A stretch of 64,000 bases of DNA from Planococcus salinus (lineage in GTDB: Bacteria; Bacillota; Bacilli; Bacillales_A; Planococcaceae): NCBI RefSeq assembly GCF_003719725.1, contig NZ_RIAX01000005.1, positions 1 to 64,000 of the forward strand, written 5' to 3'. The notes under the pieces are model-generated. The model searched no databases and was not told the origin of the DNA. It worked only from the letters and a program-made list of their open reading frames with translations. The position numbers and the translations under genes were made by a program. Position 1 is the first letter of the stretch, and each line of letters opens with the position of its first letter. Shown one piece after another: positions 50,424 through 58,853 of this stretch.

Positions 50424-52073
50424 TTACTCTAAGGGATGATTTGCCTGGTACAAAACCCTCTCCAATTCCTGCCGGTGATCAGCCGCTTGTTCATGGGTCC
50501 AGTTAAAAACCGCTGCCATATGGGCCATAACTGATTCCTTATGGTCATACACCCATTTTATATCAAAGTAAAGCGCACCGGTGCGCCGCTCAAAAAAATC
50601 AGTTGGACTGCATGCCGCTTCATAATTGATTGCATACTGGAGCATGGCATACACAAGTGGATCAAGTGCCGGCGGCTTTCTTTTTCCTTCCCCATAGAAC
50701 CGGAAAATCTGATCGACATTGGCACCGTACCGTTGCACCAATCGCCTGCTTGTTGCGTGATCCAGCCCAAGCAGCATTCCTTGCGCCACCCGGTCCTCCA
50801 GAAAAGAAGAAAAGTTTTTGGAACCACCCATTTCTCCTCCGGAAATCGGCAGATCTTTTGTAGATACCCTTGCAAACTTTATCTTTCTTTCTTTTCTCAA
50901 CTGCTCTGCAACCAGGTCTACAATGTTTTCCGCCATCTTGCGATACCCGGTCAATTTTCCTCCGGCAATGGAAATAAGGCCGGAGGCTGAGATGAAAACT
51001 TCGTCTCTTCTGGAAATTTCCGAAGGACCTTTTCCTTCTTCCCGGATGAGCGGCCGAATACCTGCCCAACTGGATTCTATGTCTTCTGGTTTAACTTTCA
51101 CCTGGGGAAAGATGTGAACAACAGCAGCAAGCAGATACTCCCAGTCCTCTTTGCTGACTGCGGGGAAACGCGGATCCTGGTTGTAGACAGTATCGGTAGT
51201 TCCCACGTACACTTTTCCTTCTCTTGGGATGGCGAATACCATTCGACCATCAGGGGCATCAAAGTAAACCGCTTGCCGCAACGGGAATTTTTGCTGGTCG
51301 AATACCAAATGACTGCCTTTCGTCAATAACAGCGTTTTGCCATGTCTGGATTGATCCCTCTCCCTCAGCGAATCCACCCAGGGGCCAGTGGCATTGACGA
51401 TTTTCCGGGCGTATACTTCATGGACGCCACCATCAAGCTGATCTTCTGCACGTATCCCTGTCACAGTTGCACCGCTGTAAATAAAGGCGGTCGCTTTTAC
51501 ATAATTCAGCGCTAATGCCTGTTGTTCTCCAGCTTTTTTTAAGACTTCCAGCGTGAGCCGTGCATCATCTGTTTTGTATTCAACATAAGAGCCGGCGCCT
51601 TTCAATCCTTGTTTCCTTAACAAAGGTTCCCGCTTCAAAGCTTGTTTTTTAGTGAGCATTTGCCGACGCTCTTCTTTTTTGACACCAGCCAGAAAATCGT
51701 AGAGCCGCAGTCCAAAGCTTGCGCTGTAAGGCCCGAATGATCCTCCCTTGTAAAATGGAAGCATCATGGAAACAGGCGTCGTCACGTGAGGTCCATTTTC
51801 ATACACGATTTCCCGTTCTTTTCCCACTTCAGCGACGAGTTTCACCTCAAATTGTTTCAAATAACGCAAGCCCCCATGGATCAGCTTTGTCGATCGGCTG
51901 CTCGTTCCAGCCGCAAAATCCTGCATTTCAATCAAGCCTACTTTCATTCCCCTATTTGCTGCATCCAGGGCAATCCCTGCCCCTGTAATACCGCCGCCGA
52001 TGACAAGAAGATCCAGAGGCCCCTGTTTCATTTTTTGATAAACTTCGGCTCTGTTAAGAGCGGACAATTTCAT
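50424..52073 (-). CDS. glpD: Aerobic glycerol-3-phosphate dehydrogenase
   Basis: FAD-dependent, membrane-associated enzyme oxidising sn-glycerol 3-phosphate to dihydroxyacetone phosphate and passing electrons to menaquinone. The 549-residue protein has the FAD dinucleotide motif DLLVIGGGITGAGIALDAANRG (about 20-41), AAGTSSRSTKLIHGGLRYLKQFE, substrate-site segments ATGPWVDSLRE and GTTDTVYNQDP, and the C-terminal helical domain. The ATG at 52073 has AAAGGGG 8-10 bases upstream; the frame extends to 52127 without a site. A TATAAT -10 lies at 52152-52157. No glpF or glpK is adjacent. No GlpP-type antiterminator hairpin is evident. Confidence 0.95.
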   Translation of the reverse strand: MKLSALNRAEVYQKMKQGPLDLLVIGGGITGAGIALDAANRGMKVGLIEMQDFAAGTSSRSTKLIHGGLRYLKQFEVKLVAEVGKEREIVYENGPHVTTPVSMMLPFYKGGSFGPYSASFGLRLYDFLAGVKKEERRQMLTKKQALKREPLLRKQGLKGAGSYVEYKTDDARLTLEVLKKAGEQQALALNYVKATAFIYSGATVTGIRAEDQLDGGVHEVYARKIVNATGPWVDSLRERDQSRHGKTLLLTKGSHLVFDQQKFPLRQAVYFDAPDGRMVFAIPREGKVYVGTTDTVYNQDPRFPAVSKEDWEYLLAAVVHIFPQVKVKPEDIESSWAGIRPLIREEGKGPSEISRRDEVFISASGLISIAGGKLTGYRKMAENIVDLVAEQLRKERKIKFARVSTKDLPISGGEMGGSKNFSSFLEDRVAQGMLLGLDHATSRRLVQRYGANVDQIFRFYGEGKRKPPALDPLVYAMLQYAINYEAACSPTDFFERRTGALYFDIKWVYDHKESVMAHMAAVFNWTHEQAADHRQELERVLYQANHPLE

Positions 52074-52151
52074 GGTTCGATTCCCCTTTCTAAACGAAAA
52101 AATTTTGGGTTTGGTAATTCCGTCCAATCAAAAAACCATCTTCAAATTTCA

Positions 52152-52157
52152 ATTATA
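52152..52157 (-). promoter_or_regulatory. glpD -10 box
   Basis: TATAAT on the minus strand, 79 bases before the glpD start, with a short inverted repeat CCCTTTTCAGGG-like sequence overlapping its upstream side. No good -35. Confidence 0.4.
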
Positions 52158-52226
52158 CCCTTTTCAGGGGAATTGAAGAGAGATGGTCTGTTTCTTCTCC
52201 TGTAAAAGCTGGAGGTTCTAAAAAAG

Positions 52227-52961
52227 TCATGTCTGCTGACTGATGCTAACCGGTCGTTGGACTCCTTCCGTTTCATAGTAATGAGAATAAGCACTGTCTT
52301 TGGAAAGTGTGAAATTATTCAATACAGCACCAATCAGCCGGCAATTGGATTTTACAATCGTTTCTTTGGCTTTGACAACTTCTTTCTTATCCGTTTTTCC
52401 TGAGTTCACTATCAGAATCGCTCCATCACACTTGTTTGCTAGCAGCTGGGCGTCTGTTACGGCCAGCATGGGAGGCGCATCAAATATAACGATATCGTAA
52501 GCTTTTTTCATTTGCTCAATGAGCGTATCCATGGATTTGGAGCCCAATAGCTCTGCTGGATTTGGAGGCAACGAGCCGCAGGTCAGCAGGTCAAGACCCA
52601 CAACTTTTGTGGCCCTGATGGCTGTCTCCAAATTCGACTGCCTTGTCAATACTCTGGACAAGCCTTGTACATTGCCTACATTGAAAGTATGGTGCATTGT
52701 TGGTTTGCGCATATCTGCATCCACCAGCAGAACCTTTTTTCCTTCCTGTGCAAATACAATGGACAAATTTGCCGCTGCAGTCGATTTCCCTTCAGACGGA
52801 GCGGCAGAAGTAATAACAATCGTTTGGATTTTCTGATCAGGAGAAGAAAAATTAATGTTCGTTCTTAATGTCCGAAATTGTTCAGATACAAGTGAATTCG
52901 GTGTTGTAAAAGCAATTAAATTTCGGCTTGCGAATTCCAGGCCCTTTTTTATTTTTCCCAT
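52227..52961 (-). CDS. CpsD/CapB-type tyrosine kinase (BY-kinase)
   Basis: A 244-residue bacterial tyrosine autokinase that regulates chain length and export of Wzy-type polysaccharides together with its membrane modulator. Walker A SAAPSEGKST (about 52-61), Walker A' VLLVDADMRKP (about 78-88) and Walker B VIFDAPP (about 158-164) are intact. The C-terminus carries a tyrosine cluster (YSHYYETEG) as phosphorylation sites. It is a stand-alone cytosolic domain, as in Gram-positives; the modulator is the upstream gene 5 bases away. No CpsB/YwqE phosphatase gene is seen nearby. GGGGAA lies just before the ATG. Confidence 0.93.
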   Translation of the reverse strand: MGKIKKGLEFASRNLIAFTTPNSLVSEQFRTLRTNINFSSPDQKIQTIVITSAAPSEGKSTAAANLSIVFAQEGKKVLLVDADMRKPTMHHTFNVGNVQGLSRVLTRQSNLETAIRATKVVGLDLLTCGSLPPNPAELLGSKSMDTLIEQMKKAYDIVIFDAPPMLAVTDAQLLANKCDGAILIVNSGKTDKKEVVKAKETIVKSNCRLIGAVLNNFTLSKDSAYSHYYETEGVQRPVSISQQT

Positions 52962-52966
52962 TTCCC

Positions 52967-53695
52967 CTAAACTTCCCTTCTATTGAGTGCTAGCGATTTA
53001 GCTTCTTTTGATTTTTCTTTTTCTGCAATCGGTGAAATCATTCCGATTACCGGGATTCCCAGAAGAGTTTCAATATCCTGTTCATTTTTTACTGTTGTAT
53101 CCAAGTAAGCCAGTAAAAAAGCCAGGCCTATGCCAATCATAAGGCCCACTGCAGCTGCGACTGCCATATTCAGGAATGGATTCGGCGCTACAGGTGAAGG
53201 GTTATCTCTTAGAACTGCCGGAGACAATATAGAAACGTTATTTACATTCATTAAAACCTGGATTTCCTCTTCGAAAATAGTTGCTGTGGCATTAGCAATT
53301 TCCACAGCTGTCACCGGATCTTCATCTCTTACCGAGATATCGATGACTTGTGAATTGTCGTTTGTGCTGATTGTGATTTTTTCGTTCAACTCAGCGACTG
53401 ACACATCCAGCCCCTGGTCTTCTATAACCTGTTCAAGAATGACTGAGCTTTTAATAATATCGTTGTAAGTATTAATCAACTGCAGATCCGTTTCAATGTT
53501 TTGGTTGGTGAACTGTGAAGCGTCCGCCTGTTCCTGGTTCACCAATAATTGAGTTGACGTCTGATAAACCGGAGACATTACATAAAAAGAAAGGACTCCT
53601 GCCAAGGCAATTGCCAAAATCGTAATAATAGATATCAACGCAACATTCTTTTTTAATATTGCAAATACTTCTCTCAAGCTAATCTGCTGTTCCAC
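52967..53695 (-). CDS. Wzz/CapA-type polysaccharide chain-length and kinase modulator
   Basis: A 242-residue membrane protein with two helices (about 20-42 and 176-198) enclosing an extracellular coiled-coil-rich domain. The Wzz signature is seen in YQTSTQLLVNQ and in the Pro-rich segment NPSPVAPNPFLN before TM2. The cytoplasmic tail after TM2 (LDTTVKNEQDIETLLGIPVIGMI) activates the CpsD-type kinase encoded 5 bases downstream. The GTG at 53695 has AAGGGGG 11 bases upstream. A perfect inverted repeat (53735-53783) separates it from the upstream operon. Confidence 0.92.
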   Translation of the reverse strand: MEQQISLREVFAILKKNVALISIITILAIALAGVLSFYVMSPVYQTSTQLLVNQEQADASQFTNQNIETDLQLINTYNDIIKSSVILEQVIEDQGLDVSVAELNEKITISTNDNSQVIDISVRDEDPVTAVEIANATATIFEEEIQVLMNVNNVSILSPAVLRDNPSPVAPNPFLNMAVAAAVGLMIGIGLAFLLAYLDTTVKNEQDIETLLGIPVIGMISPIAEKEKSKEAKSLALNRREV

Positions 53696-53734
53696 CGTAT
53701 ATCCAGCCCCCTTGGCCCTTAAAAAAATTTATAA

Positions 53735-53783
53735 TCCGCCTGCAAACCTGCTCTTGTCTTGATAGAGAAAGTTTGCAGGCGGA
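53735..53783 (-). terminator. Terminator after the sugar transferase gene
   Basis: A perfect 13-bp inverted repeat TCCGCCTGCAAAC/GTTTGCAGGCGGA with a 23-nt loop and a TTTTTTT tract 5 bases beyond it on the minus strand. It separates galU-ugd-transferase from wzz-cpsD. Confidence 0.75.
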
Positions 53784-53828
53784 CTATCATCGAGAAACTC
53801 TCTTATCCTGTCTGTAGCTGTTAATAGA

Positions 53829-54536
53829 TCAGTAAGCATCTTTAGAGCCAAATAATACCAAGACCGTCTTGCATATCAATTTTATATCGATAAGAATATT
53901 GCGTTGACGAATATACTGAAGATCCAATTCCACCCACTCTTCAAACTCTACATTGCTTCTGCCGTACACTTGCCAATAGCAGGTGAGCCCAGGGGTGACA
54001 CTGATTCGCTGTCTTTCATAGCTGGTATATTGCTCCACTTCATCCGGAAGCGGTGGCCGCGGCCCTACAAGACTCATGTCTCCTTTCAAGACATTAAACA
54101 ACTGGGGCAATTCATCTATACTCGTTTTCCTGATGAATCTACCGACTTTTGTAACTCGCGGATCATACTTTATTTTGAAAACGGGTCCTGATACTTCGTT
54201 TTGCTTCCTTAGAGTTTCTTTCAATTCTTCTGCGTTTGAAACCATCGAGCGAAACTTGTACATATTGAAAAGCTTCCCGTCTTTCCCTACCCTTTGTTGT
54301 TTAAACAACACGGGACCTTTCGGGTCTTCCAATTTTATCAGCAGCCCAACAATCAAATAGAAAGGAACCAATACCAGCAAACCAACCAAAGATCCGAGAA
54401 TGTCGATTGATCGCTTCATAAACATGTACGAAACACTTTCATTGGTTTCCACTTCTTTGAAAGGATAGTCAGTGTATTCTCTTATTATGGTCTCTTCTTT
54501 TTTTTCAGGAGCTGAAACTGACACATTTATCACCAC
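53829..54536 (-). CDS. Undecaprenyl-phosphate sugar-1-phosphate transferase (initiating enzyme)
   Basis: Begins exopolysaccharide repeat synthesis by moving a hexose-1-phosphate from UDP-sugar to undecaprenyl phosphate. The 235-residue protein is the short catalytic type: one hydrophobic re-entrant helix (about 45-70, SIDILGSLVGLLVLVPFYLIVGLLIKLE), FKQQRVGKDGKLFNMYKFRSM, RVTKVGRFIRKTSIDELPQLFNVLKGDMSLVGPRP (catalytic Asp-Glu) and GLTCYWQVYGRS. The first 35 residues are an unusual charged extension. Start uncertain among tandem GTG codons: 54536 follows AAAAGGCG. The sugar could be glucose or galactose. It comes 26 bases after ugd. Confidence 0.92.
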   Translation of the reverse strand: MVINVSVSAPEKKEETIIREYTDYPFKEVETNESVSYMFMKRSIDILGSLVGLLVLVPFYLIVGLLIKLEDPKGPVLFKQQRVGKDGKLFNMYKFRSMVSNAEELKETLRKQNEVSGPVFKIKYDPRVTKVGRFIRKTSIDELPQLFNVLKGDMSLVGPRPPLPDEVEQYTSYERQRISVTPGLTCYWQVYGRSNVEFEEWVELDLQYIRQRNILIDIKLICKTVLVLFGSKDAY

Positions 54537-54562
54537 TTTCGCCTTTTAGTTCGACTACCACT

Positions 54563-55888
54563 CTACAGAGGCACTGTTCGACTGGGCACCGCTACTGCTG
54601 GTCTTCCGATGGAATGGTATTCGACTTGGTTGTTTTTCATACTCTCAGGGTCGAAGCAGTTTCGACCATCGAATACCAAAGGCTGGTCCATGCAATGGAA
54701 CAACTGGGGATCCATAGTCTTAATTTCTTTCCATTCCGTTAAAATCATAGCGGCATCGCTGCCTCCAAGAGCTTCCTCTATTGAAGAAGCAAATTGGACG
54801 CGAGGATCCAGCACACCCTTTGCATTTTTCACAGCAACCGGATCATAGGCAATCACTTCGGCACCTTGTTTGATCAGTTCTTCGGTTACTTTGATGGAAG
54901 CCGCTTCTCTCATATCATCTGTATCAGGTTTAAAGGCCAAACCGAGTACGGCAATCCGTTTGCCTTTTAATGAAAAGAAGTAAGAATTCAACTTGTCAAT
55001 CAAAATCCGCTGCTGTTTCTGATTGACATTGACTACACCTTTCAGCAATTCAAAATCATACTTTACATTGCCGGCAATCTGAATCAGCGCTTTCGTATCT
55101 TTGGGGAAACAGGAACCTCCATATCCGATTCCGGCTTTTAAGAACTGCTCGCCTATCCGCTTATCCAATCCCATCCCTTTTGCCACATTTTCAATATTGG
55201 CATCCAACAGTTCGCATATATTGGAAATCTCATTAATAAAGCTAATTTTTGTAGCCAGGAATGCGTTGGAAGCATATTTGATCATTTCAGCGCTTTTTAT
55301 ATCTGTTTTGAATATCGGCACCCCAAAGGGCCGGTTGATCTCTTCAATCACAGTAGCTGCTTCTTCGCTTTCTGCTCCGATTACAATCCGGTCCCCGTAA
55401 AAAGAATCATGGATCGCTGAACCTTCCCGGAGAAATTCAGGATTGGAAACGACTTCCACTTTCACATCGTATATTCGATGCTTTTGCAGGATTTGAAGAA
55501 TTTTATCATTCGTTCCTACTGGAATCGTGCTTTTCGTAACGACAATCATGTCTTTCGAAATGTACTTCGCAATTTCTTTTGCAGCTTCTTCCACGTAATA
55601 GAGATCAGCTGAACCATCTTCGTTTTCAGGAGTACCTACGGCTATGTAAACAACATCAGCCTCACGGATGCCATCCTGATGATTTGTCGTAAAGGACAAT
55701 CGTTGTTCCTCTATGTTTTTGGACATCAACTCGCTGAGCCCAGGTTCATGTATGGGGGAGATCCCTTTTTTCAATCGTTCGACTTTCCCGTCATCAATAT
55801 CGATACAGGTAACCTGATGCCCAATCTCAGAAAGACTGACGCCCGTCACTAACCCGACGTACCCAGTCCCTATAATTGCAATCTTCAT
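54563..55888 (-). CDS. ugd: UDP-glucose 6-dehydrogenase
   Basis: Oxidises UDP-glucose twice with NAD to give UDP-glucuronic acid. The 441-residue protein has the N-terminal Rossmann motif IIGTGYVGLVTG, the central helix with EMIKYASNAFLATKISFINE, the catalytic-Cys segment GIGYGGSCFPKDTKAL (Cys about 260), and the C-terminal domain GLAFKPDTDDMREA. Family length is normal. CGGAGGTG lies 6 bases before the ATG. It follows galU by 15 bases, which supplies its substrate. Confidence 0.96.
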   Translation of the reverse strand: MKIAIIGTGYVGLVTGVSLSEIGHQVTCIDIDDGKVERLKKGISPIHEPGLSELMSKNIEEQRLSFTTNHQDGIREADVVYIAVGTPENEDGSADLYYVEEAAKEIAKYISKDMIVVTKSTIPVGTNDKILQILQKHRIYDVKVEVVSNPEFLREGSAIHDSFYGDRIVIGAESEEAATVIEEINRPFGVPIFKTDIKSAEMIKYASNAFLATKISFINEISNICELLDANIENVAKGMGLDKRIGEQFLKAGIGYGGSCFPKDTKALIQIAGNVKYDFELLKGVVNVNQKQQRILIDKLNSYFFSLKGKRIAVLGLAFKPDTDDMREAASIKVTEELIKQGAEVIAYDPVAVKNAKGVLDPRVQFASSIEEALGGSDAAMILTEWKEIKTMDPQLFHCMDQPLVFDGRNCFDPESMKNNQVEYHSIGRPAVAVPSRTVPL

Positions 55889-55903
55889 TCTCCCACCTCC
55901 GTG

Positions 55904-56794
55904 TCAAAGTATTGGGGCTCCCAGCTTTTCTTTTGCCAGCTCTTTTATCAGCTCACCGACTTCTTCACCGAACTCTTTGTTTTCCAGTGCAAACTCTATC
56001 GTTGTACGGATGAACCCAAGCATTTCCCCCACATCATAACGCTCTCCTTCAAAGTCATAGGCGTAAACAGATTGAATTTTATTCAGTTGCTGAATAGCAT
56101 CGGTCAATTGGATTTCTCCCCCTGCTCCAACTTCCTGCTTGTTTAAAAATTCGAAGATTTCCGGAGTCAGTATATACCGTCCCATTATGGCTAAATTGGA
56201 AGGTGCTGTTCCTTTTGCAGGTTTTTCCACAAAATTACTGACTTCATAACAGCGACCATCCACTGCAGAGGGGTCAATGACGCCATATCGGTGTGTTTGG
56301 TCATCAGCTACCTGCTGCACACCGATGATGGAAGAACCTGTTTCTTCGTGTTGCTCGATGAGTTGTTTCAAACACGGTTTTTCCGATTTGACGATGTCAT
56401 CTCCCAACAGTACCGCAAAAGGTTCATTTCCGATAAATTTCCGAGCCGTCCAGACAGCATGGCCAAGCCCTTTCGGTTCTTTTTGACGGATATAATGAAT
56501 CTCCACTTTGGAGCAGTCTCTGACTTTTTCAAGAAGATCAAACTTTCCTTTTTTCAAAAGGTTGTCTTCAAGTTCAAAGTTATTGTCAAAATGATCTTCA
56601 ATCGCCCGTTTGCCTTTGCCTGTTACGATGATGATGTCTTCAATGCCTGAAGCAATCGCTTCTTCCACAATATATTGGATGGTCGGTTTGTCGACGATTG
56701 GCAACATTTCCTTCGGCATCGCTTTTGTTACAGGAAGAAATCTGGTCCCCAGTCCTGCGGCTGGAATAATTGCTTTAGTTACTTTTTTTGTCAT
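55904..56794 (-). CDS. galU: UTP-glucose-1-phosphate uridylyltransferase
   Basis: Forms UDP-glucose from UTP and glucose 1-phosphate (GalU/GtaB). The 296-residue protein begins [30 protein letters not shown] with the nucleotide loop, then [32 protein letters not shown] and [13 protein letters not shown]. Length matches GtaB. CAGGAGGT lies 6 bases before the ATG. First gene of galU-ugd-sugar transferase. Confidence 0.96.
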   Translation of the reverse strand: MTKKVTKAIIPAAGLGTRFLPVTKAMPKEMLPIVDKPTIQYIVEEAIASGIEDIIIVTGKGKRAIEDHFDNNFELEDNLLKKGKFDLLEKVRDCSKVEIHYIRQKEPKGLGHAVWTARKFIGNEPFAVLLGDDIVKSEKPCLKQLIEQHEETGSSIIGVQQVADDQTHRYGVIDPSAVDGRCYEVSNFVEKPAKGTAPSNLAIMGRYILTPEIFEFLNKQEVGAGGEIQLTDAIQQLNKIQSVYAYDFEGERYDVGEMLGFIRTTIEFALENKEFGEEVGELIKELAKEKLGAPIL

Positions 56795-57222
56795 ACAATA
56801 ACCTCCTGTTTTTCTGAATTATCAATTTTTTTGCTAGAAAAAAAGACCATGAATTTCGACAAAAAGCGCTGAACAACAAGCGATTTAAGGCCTGCCTTTC
56901 CCAGCCTGCTTGCTTGGAGCCTTTTAAAGGAACTGATAATAAATGCCTAGGTAAGTAAAATTATTTACTATATGTCCTTATTTACAGGATATATAGAACT
57001 ATAATTTTAGTGTATAACCGTTATTATTTAACATTCTAACATCGATAGTCCTAAATAGAAAGCCTTTTAGAATAAAAAAATGAATTTTTCTAAATTTTCT
57101 AGTTAATTTGACTATTATGCTGTTTTCTTTCAAACTACATAAAAAGACTGAAACGCTTTTGTAACTTTTAGCGTTCCAGCCTCTTTCAGTGAGTATATAT
57201 CCTGCCCCAGCACAGAGTGCCC
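56795..57222. promoter_or_regulatory. Intergenic region upstream of galU with an inverted repeat
   Basis: 428 AT-rich bases without a supported gene. An inverted repeat CTATATGTCCT/AGGATATATAG (56968-56996, one mismatched pair, 7-nt centre) lies about 175 bases before galU and may be an operator. A terminator (57141-57179) for the small membrane-protein gene is at the right end. No convincing -35/-10 pair was found. Confidence 0.4.
57141..57179 (-). terminator. Terminator after the small membrane-protein gene
   Basis: A 9-bp stem CTGAAACGC/GCGTTCCAG with one wobble pair, followed by TTTTT on the minus strand. Confidence 0.65.
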
Positions 57223-57381
57223 TTAAGCATTATTGTTTTCACTCTTGGGTTTTGCCTGTTTTCTTGCCATCAATTCTTCTCGATGTCTCTCTGCAGCCCT
57301 TTCAGCACGGGAACTGGCTTTTGCCAAAGAAAATACAAATCCCGATACCACCGAAATAACCGCTCCTATAGTTACCCACAT
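57223..57381 (-). CDS. Small single-helix membrane protein
   Basis: A predicted 52-residue protein with one N-terminal helix (MWVTIGAVISVVSGFVFSLA) and a highly charged cytosolic tail (SSRAERAAERHREELMARKQAKPKSENNNA). I recognise no family. The start is set at the ATG at 57381, which has AGAGG 6 bases upstream and opens directly into the helix. The frame is open to 57486, but the added residues are basic and featureless. It lies alone between manA and galU in the polysaccharide region; a regulatory partner role is possible but unsupported. Confidence 0.6.
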   Translation of the reverse strand: MWVTIGAVISVVSGFVFSLAKASSRAERAAERHREELMARKQAKPKSENNNA

Positions 57382-57838
57382 AGTATACCTCTTAAATGAC
57401 TCGGACTTTTGGTTTCCATCTCTTCCCTGGCTCCTTACCCATTCATTTCTTTTCATGCGCTTTCTGTTATGCGTTCTCTGATGCAACCGAACTTTACATT
57501 ATGTATAAGCGGTCAATCGTGAAGACTCAACCCGTTTTTAAACTTTATTATAACATCTTTTCCGACCATTTTAATGTAGAATTTTGGAATATTCATCCTC
57601 TTCCTCAAACACGTCACTCAATATGGCAGCTTATGTAAATTCCTTTTGTTCAGAAGACAGCAAACTCCAACACGGGGGTTAAATGATGATCGTCGTATCG
57701 CGGGAACAGCAGGCTTACTTTCCATCAAAACAGTAAGCCAAATACAAAAACCGCTTTTCTCAGTGTAATCTCTGAAAAAGCGGTTTGATCAAAAGGATTT
57801 AGTATTCGAATATTCTGAAATTTTTAGACGCAGAACCG
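57382..57838. other. Intergenic region between manA and the small membrane-protein gene
   Basis: 457 bases. The right end has the manA terminator (57746-57786). A 17-codon plus-strand frame (57683-57736) starts behind CACGGGGG but looks like nothing known. The left part should contain the promoter of the small membrane-protein gene; none is clear. Confidence 0.45.
57746..57786 (-). terminator. Terminator after manA
   Basis: Stem AAACCGCTTTTCTCAG/CTGAAAAAGCGGTTT with one bulge, then a T-rich tract on the minus strand. Confidence 0.85.
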
Positions 57839-58792
57839 TTAAGTATGAGAAACAATAAGTTCCAATTGCCCTTCTATGAAATAATCTCCAATAGTGACAG
57901 GCACGATGAAGTTGTCCCCTTTCTTTATCCGCGACTCACATTCCGCTGTGCCAATCAGTCCTTCTCCACTTATCACACTCACCAGCAAAAACCCCGTAGT
58001 CAGTGGAGCAACCGTTTTCCCGCGAACCTGCCAGTGATAAACCGTAAAATACTCTTCTTCAATCAAACGAGTGGAAATCAAATTTTCCGTATCTTCTTTC
58101 ACCCGTTCCTGCTGAACTTCCCTGTGGGGGTAGGACGTTACGGTAATCGCTTCTTTTAAGTGCAGTTCCCGCTTCTTCCCTTCAGCATCGGTCCGGTCAT
58201 AATCATAAACGCGATAAGTAAGATCCGAACTTTGCTGCGTTTCCAAAATGACGATACCTTTTCCAATGGCGTGCAGGGTACCGCTGGGCACGTAAACGAA
58301 ATCCCCTTTTTTAACTTTGACACTGTGCAAAAGATTGCCCCAGTCGCCACTGTTGACCATCGCTTCGAATTCTTCCCTGGACTCCGCTTTATGACCAATA
58401 ATAATTTCCGCGTCTTCATCGCAATCCAATATATACCAGCATTCGGTTTTTCCACATGTCTGTCCTGAAAGCTGTTGTGCATAATAGTCATCCGGATGGA
58501 CTTGAACAGACAGATTGTCATTGGCATCCAGGATTTTGATTAATAACGGAAAATCACTTTCTGCTGTAGAATAACCGAATAAAGATGGGTATTCTTTCCA
58601 TATTTCCGACAGACTCTTACCTCTCAACAATCCATTCTTAACGATAGAGGGACCATTTTCATGAGCCGAAATAACCCAGGCTTCTCCAGTTGAAGGATTG
58701 GGAATGTCATAATCGAATAACTGCCGAAGTTTCGTGCCTCCCCAGATCCTTTCTTGAAATGCCGGCTGCAGGAATACCGGTTCTTTATACAC
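57839..58792 (-). CDS. manA: Mannose-6-phosphate isomerase, class I
   Basis: Zinc enzyme interconverting fructose 6-phosphate and mannose 6-phosphate. About 317 residues: ERIWGGTKLRQLF at the N-terminus, the zinc site LSVQVHPDDYYAQQLSG (Gln/His) and TECWYILDCDEDAEIIIGHKAESREEFE, and FVYVPSGTLHAIGKG with another metal ligand. Length is like Bacillus ManA (315). I prefer the GTG at 58792, 7 bases after GGGAGG; the ATG at 58798 abuts that site. It lies 61 bases after manC, so the two are one transcript. ManC already carries a type II isomerase domain, so this activity may be duplicated. Confidence 0.93.
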   Translation of the reverse strand: MYKEPVFLQPAFQERIWGGTKLRQLFDYDIPNPSTGEAWVISAHENGPSIVKNGLLRGKSLSEIWKEYPSLFGYSTAESDFPLLIKILDANDNLSVQVHPDDYYAQQLSGQTCGKTECWYILDCDEDAEIIIGHKAESREEFEAMVNSGDWGNLLHSVKVKKGDFVYVPSGTLHAIGKGIVILETQQSSDLTYRVYDYDRTDAEGKKRELHLKEAITVTSYPHREVQQERVKEDTENLISTRLIEEEYFTVYHWQVRGKTVAPLTTGFLLVSVISGEGLIGTAECESRIKKGDNFIVPVTIGDYFIEGQLELIVSHT

Positions 58793-58853
58793 GGACATAC
58801 CTCCCGTCTGGAATACCGAAAAATCATTACAGTTTACTTTCAGTAATCGATCA

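Noticed and set aside
57683-57736. A 17-codon plus-strand frame behind CACGGGGG
   Set aside because: Too short to judge, no similarity that I recognise, and no promoter or terminator of its own.
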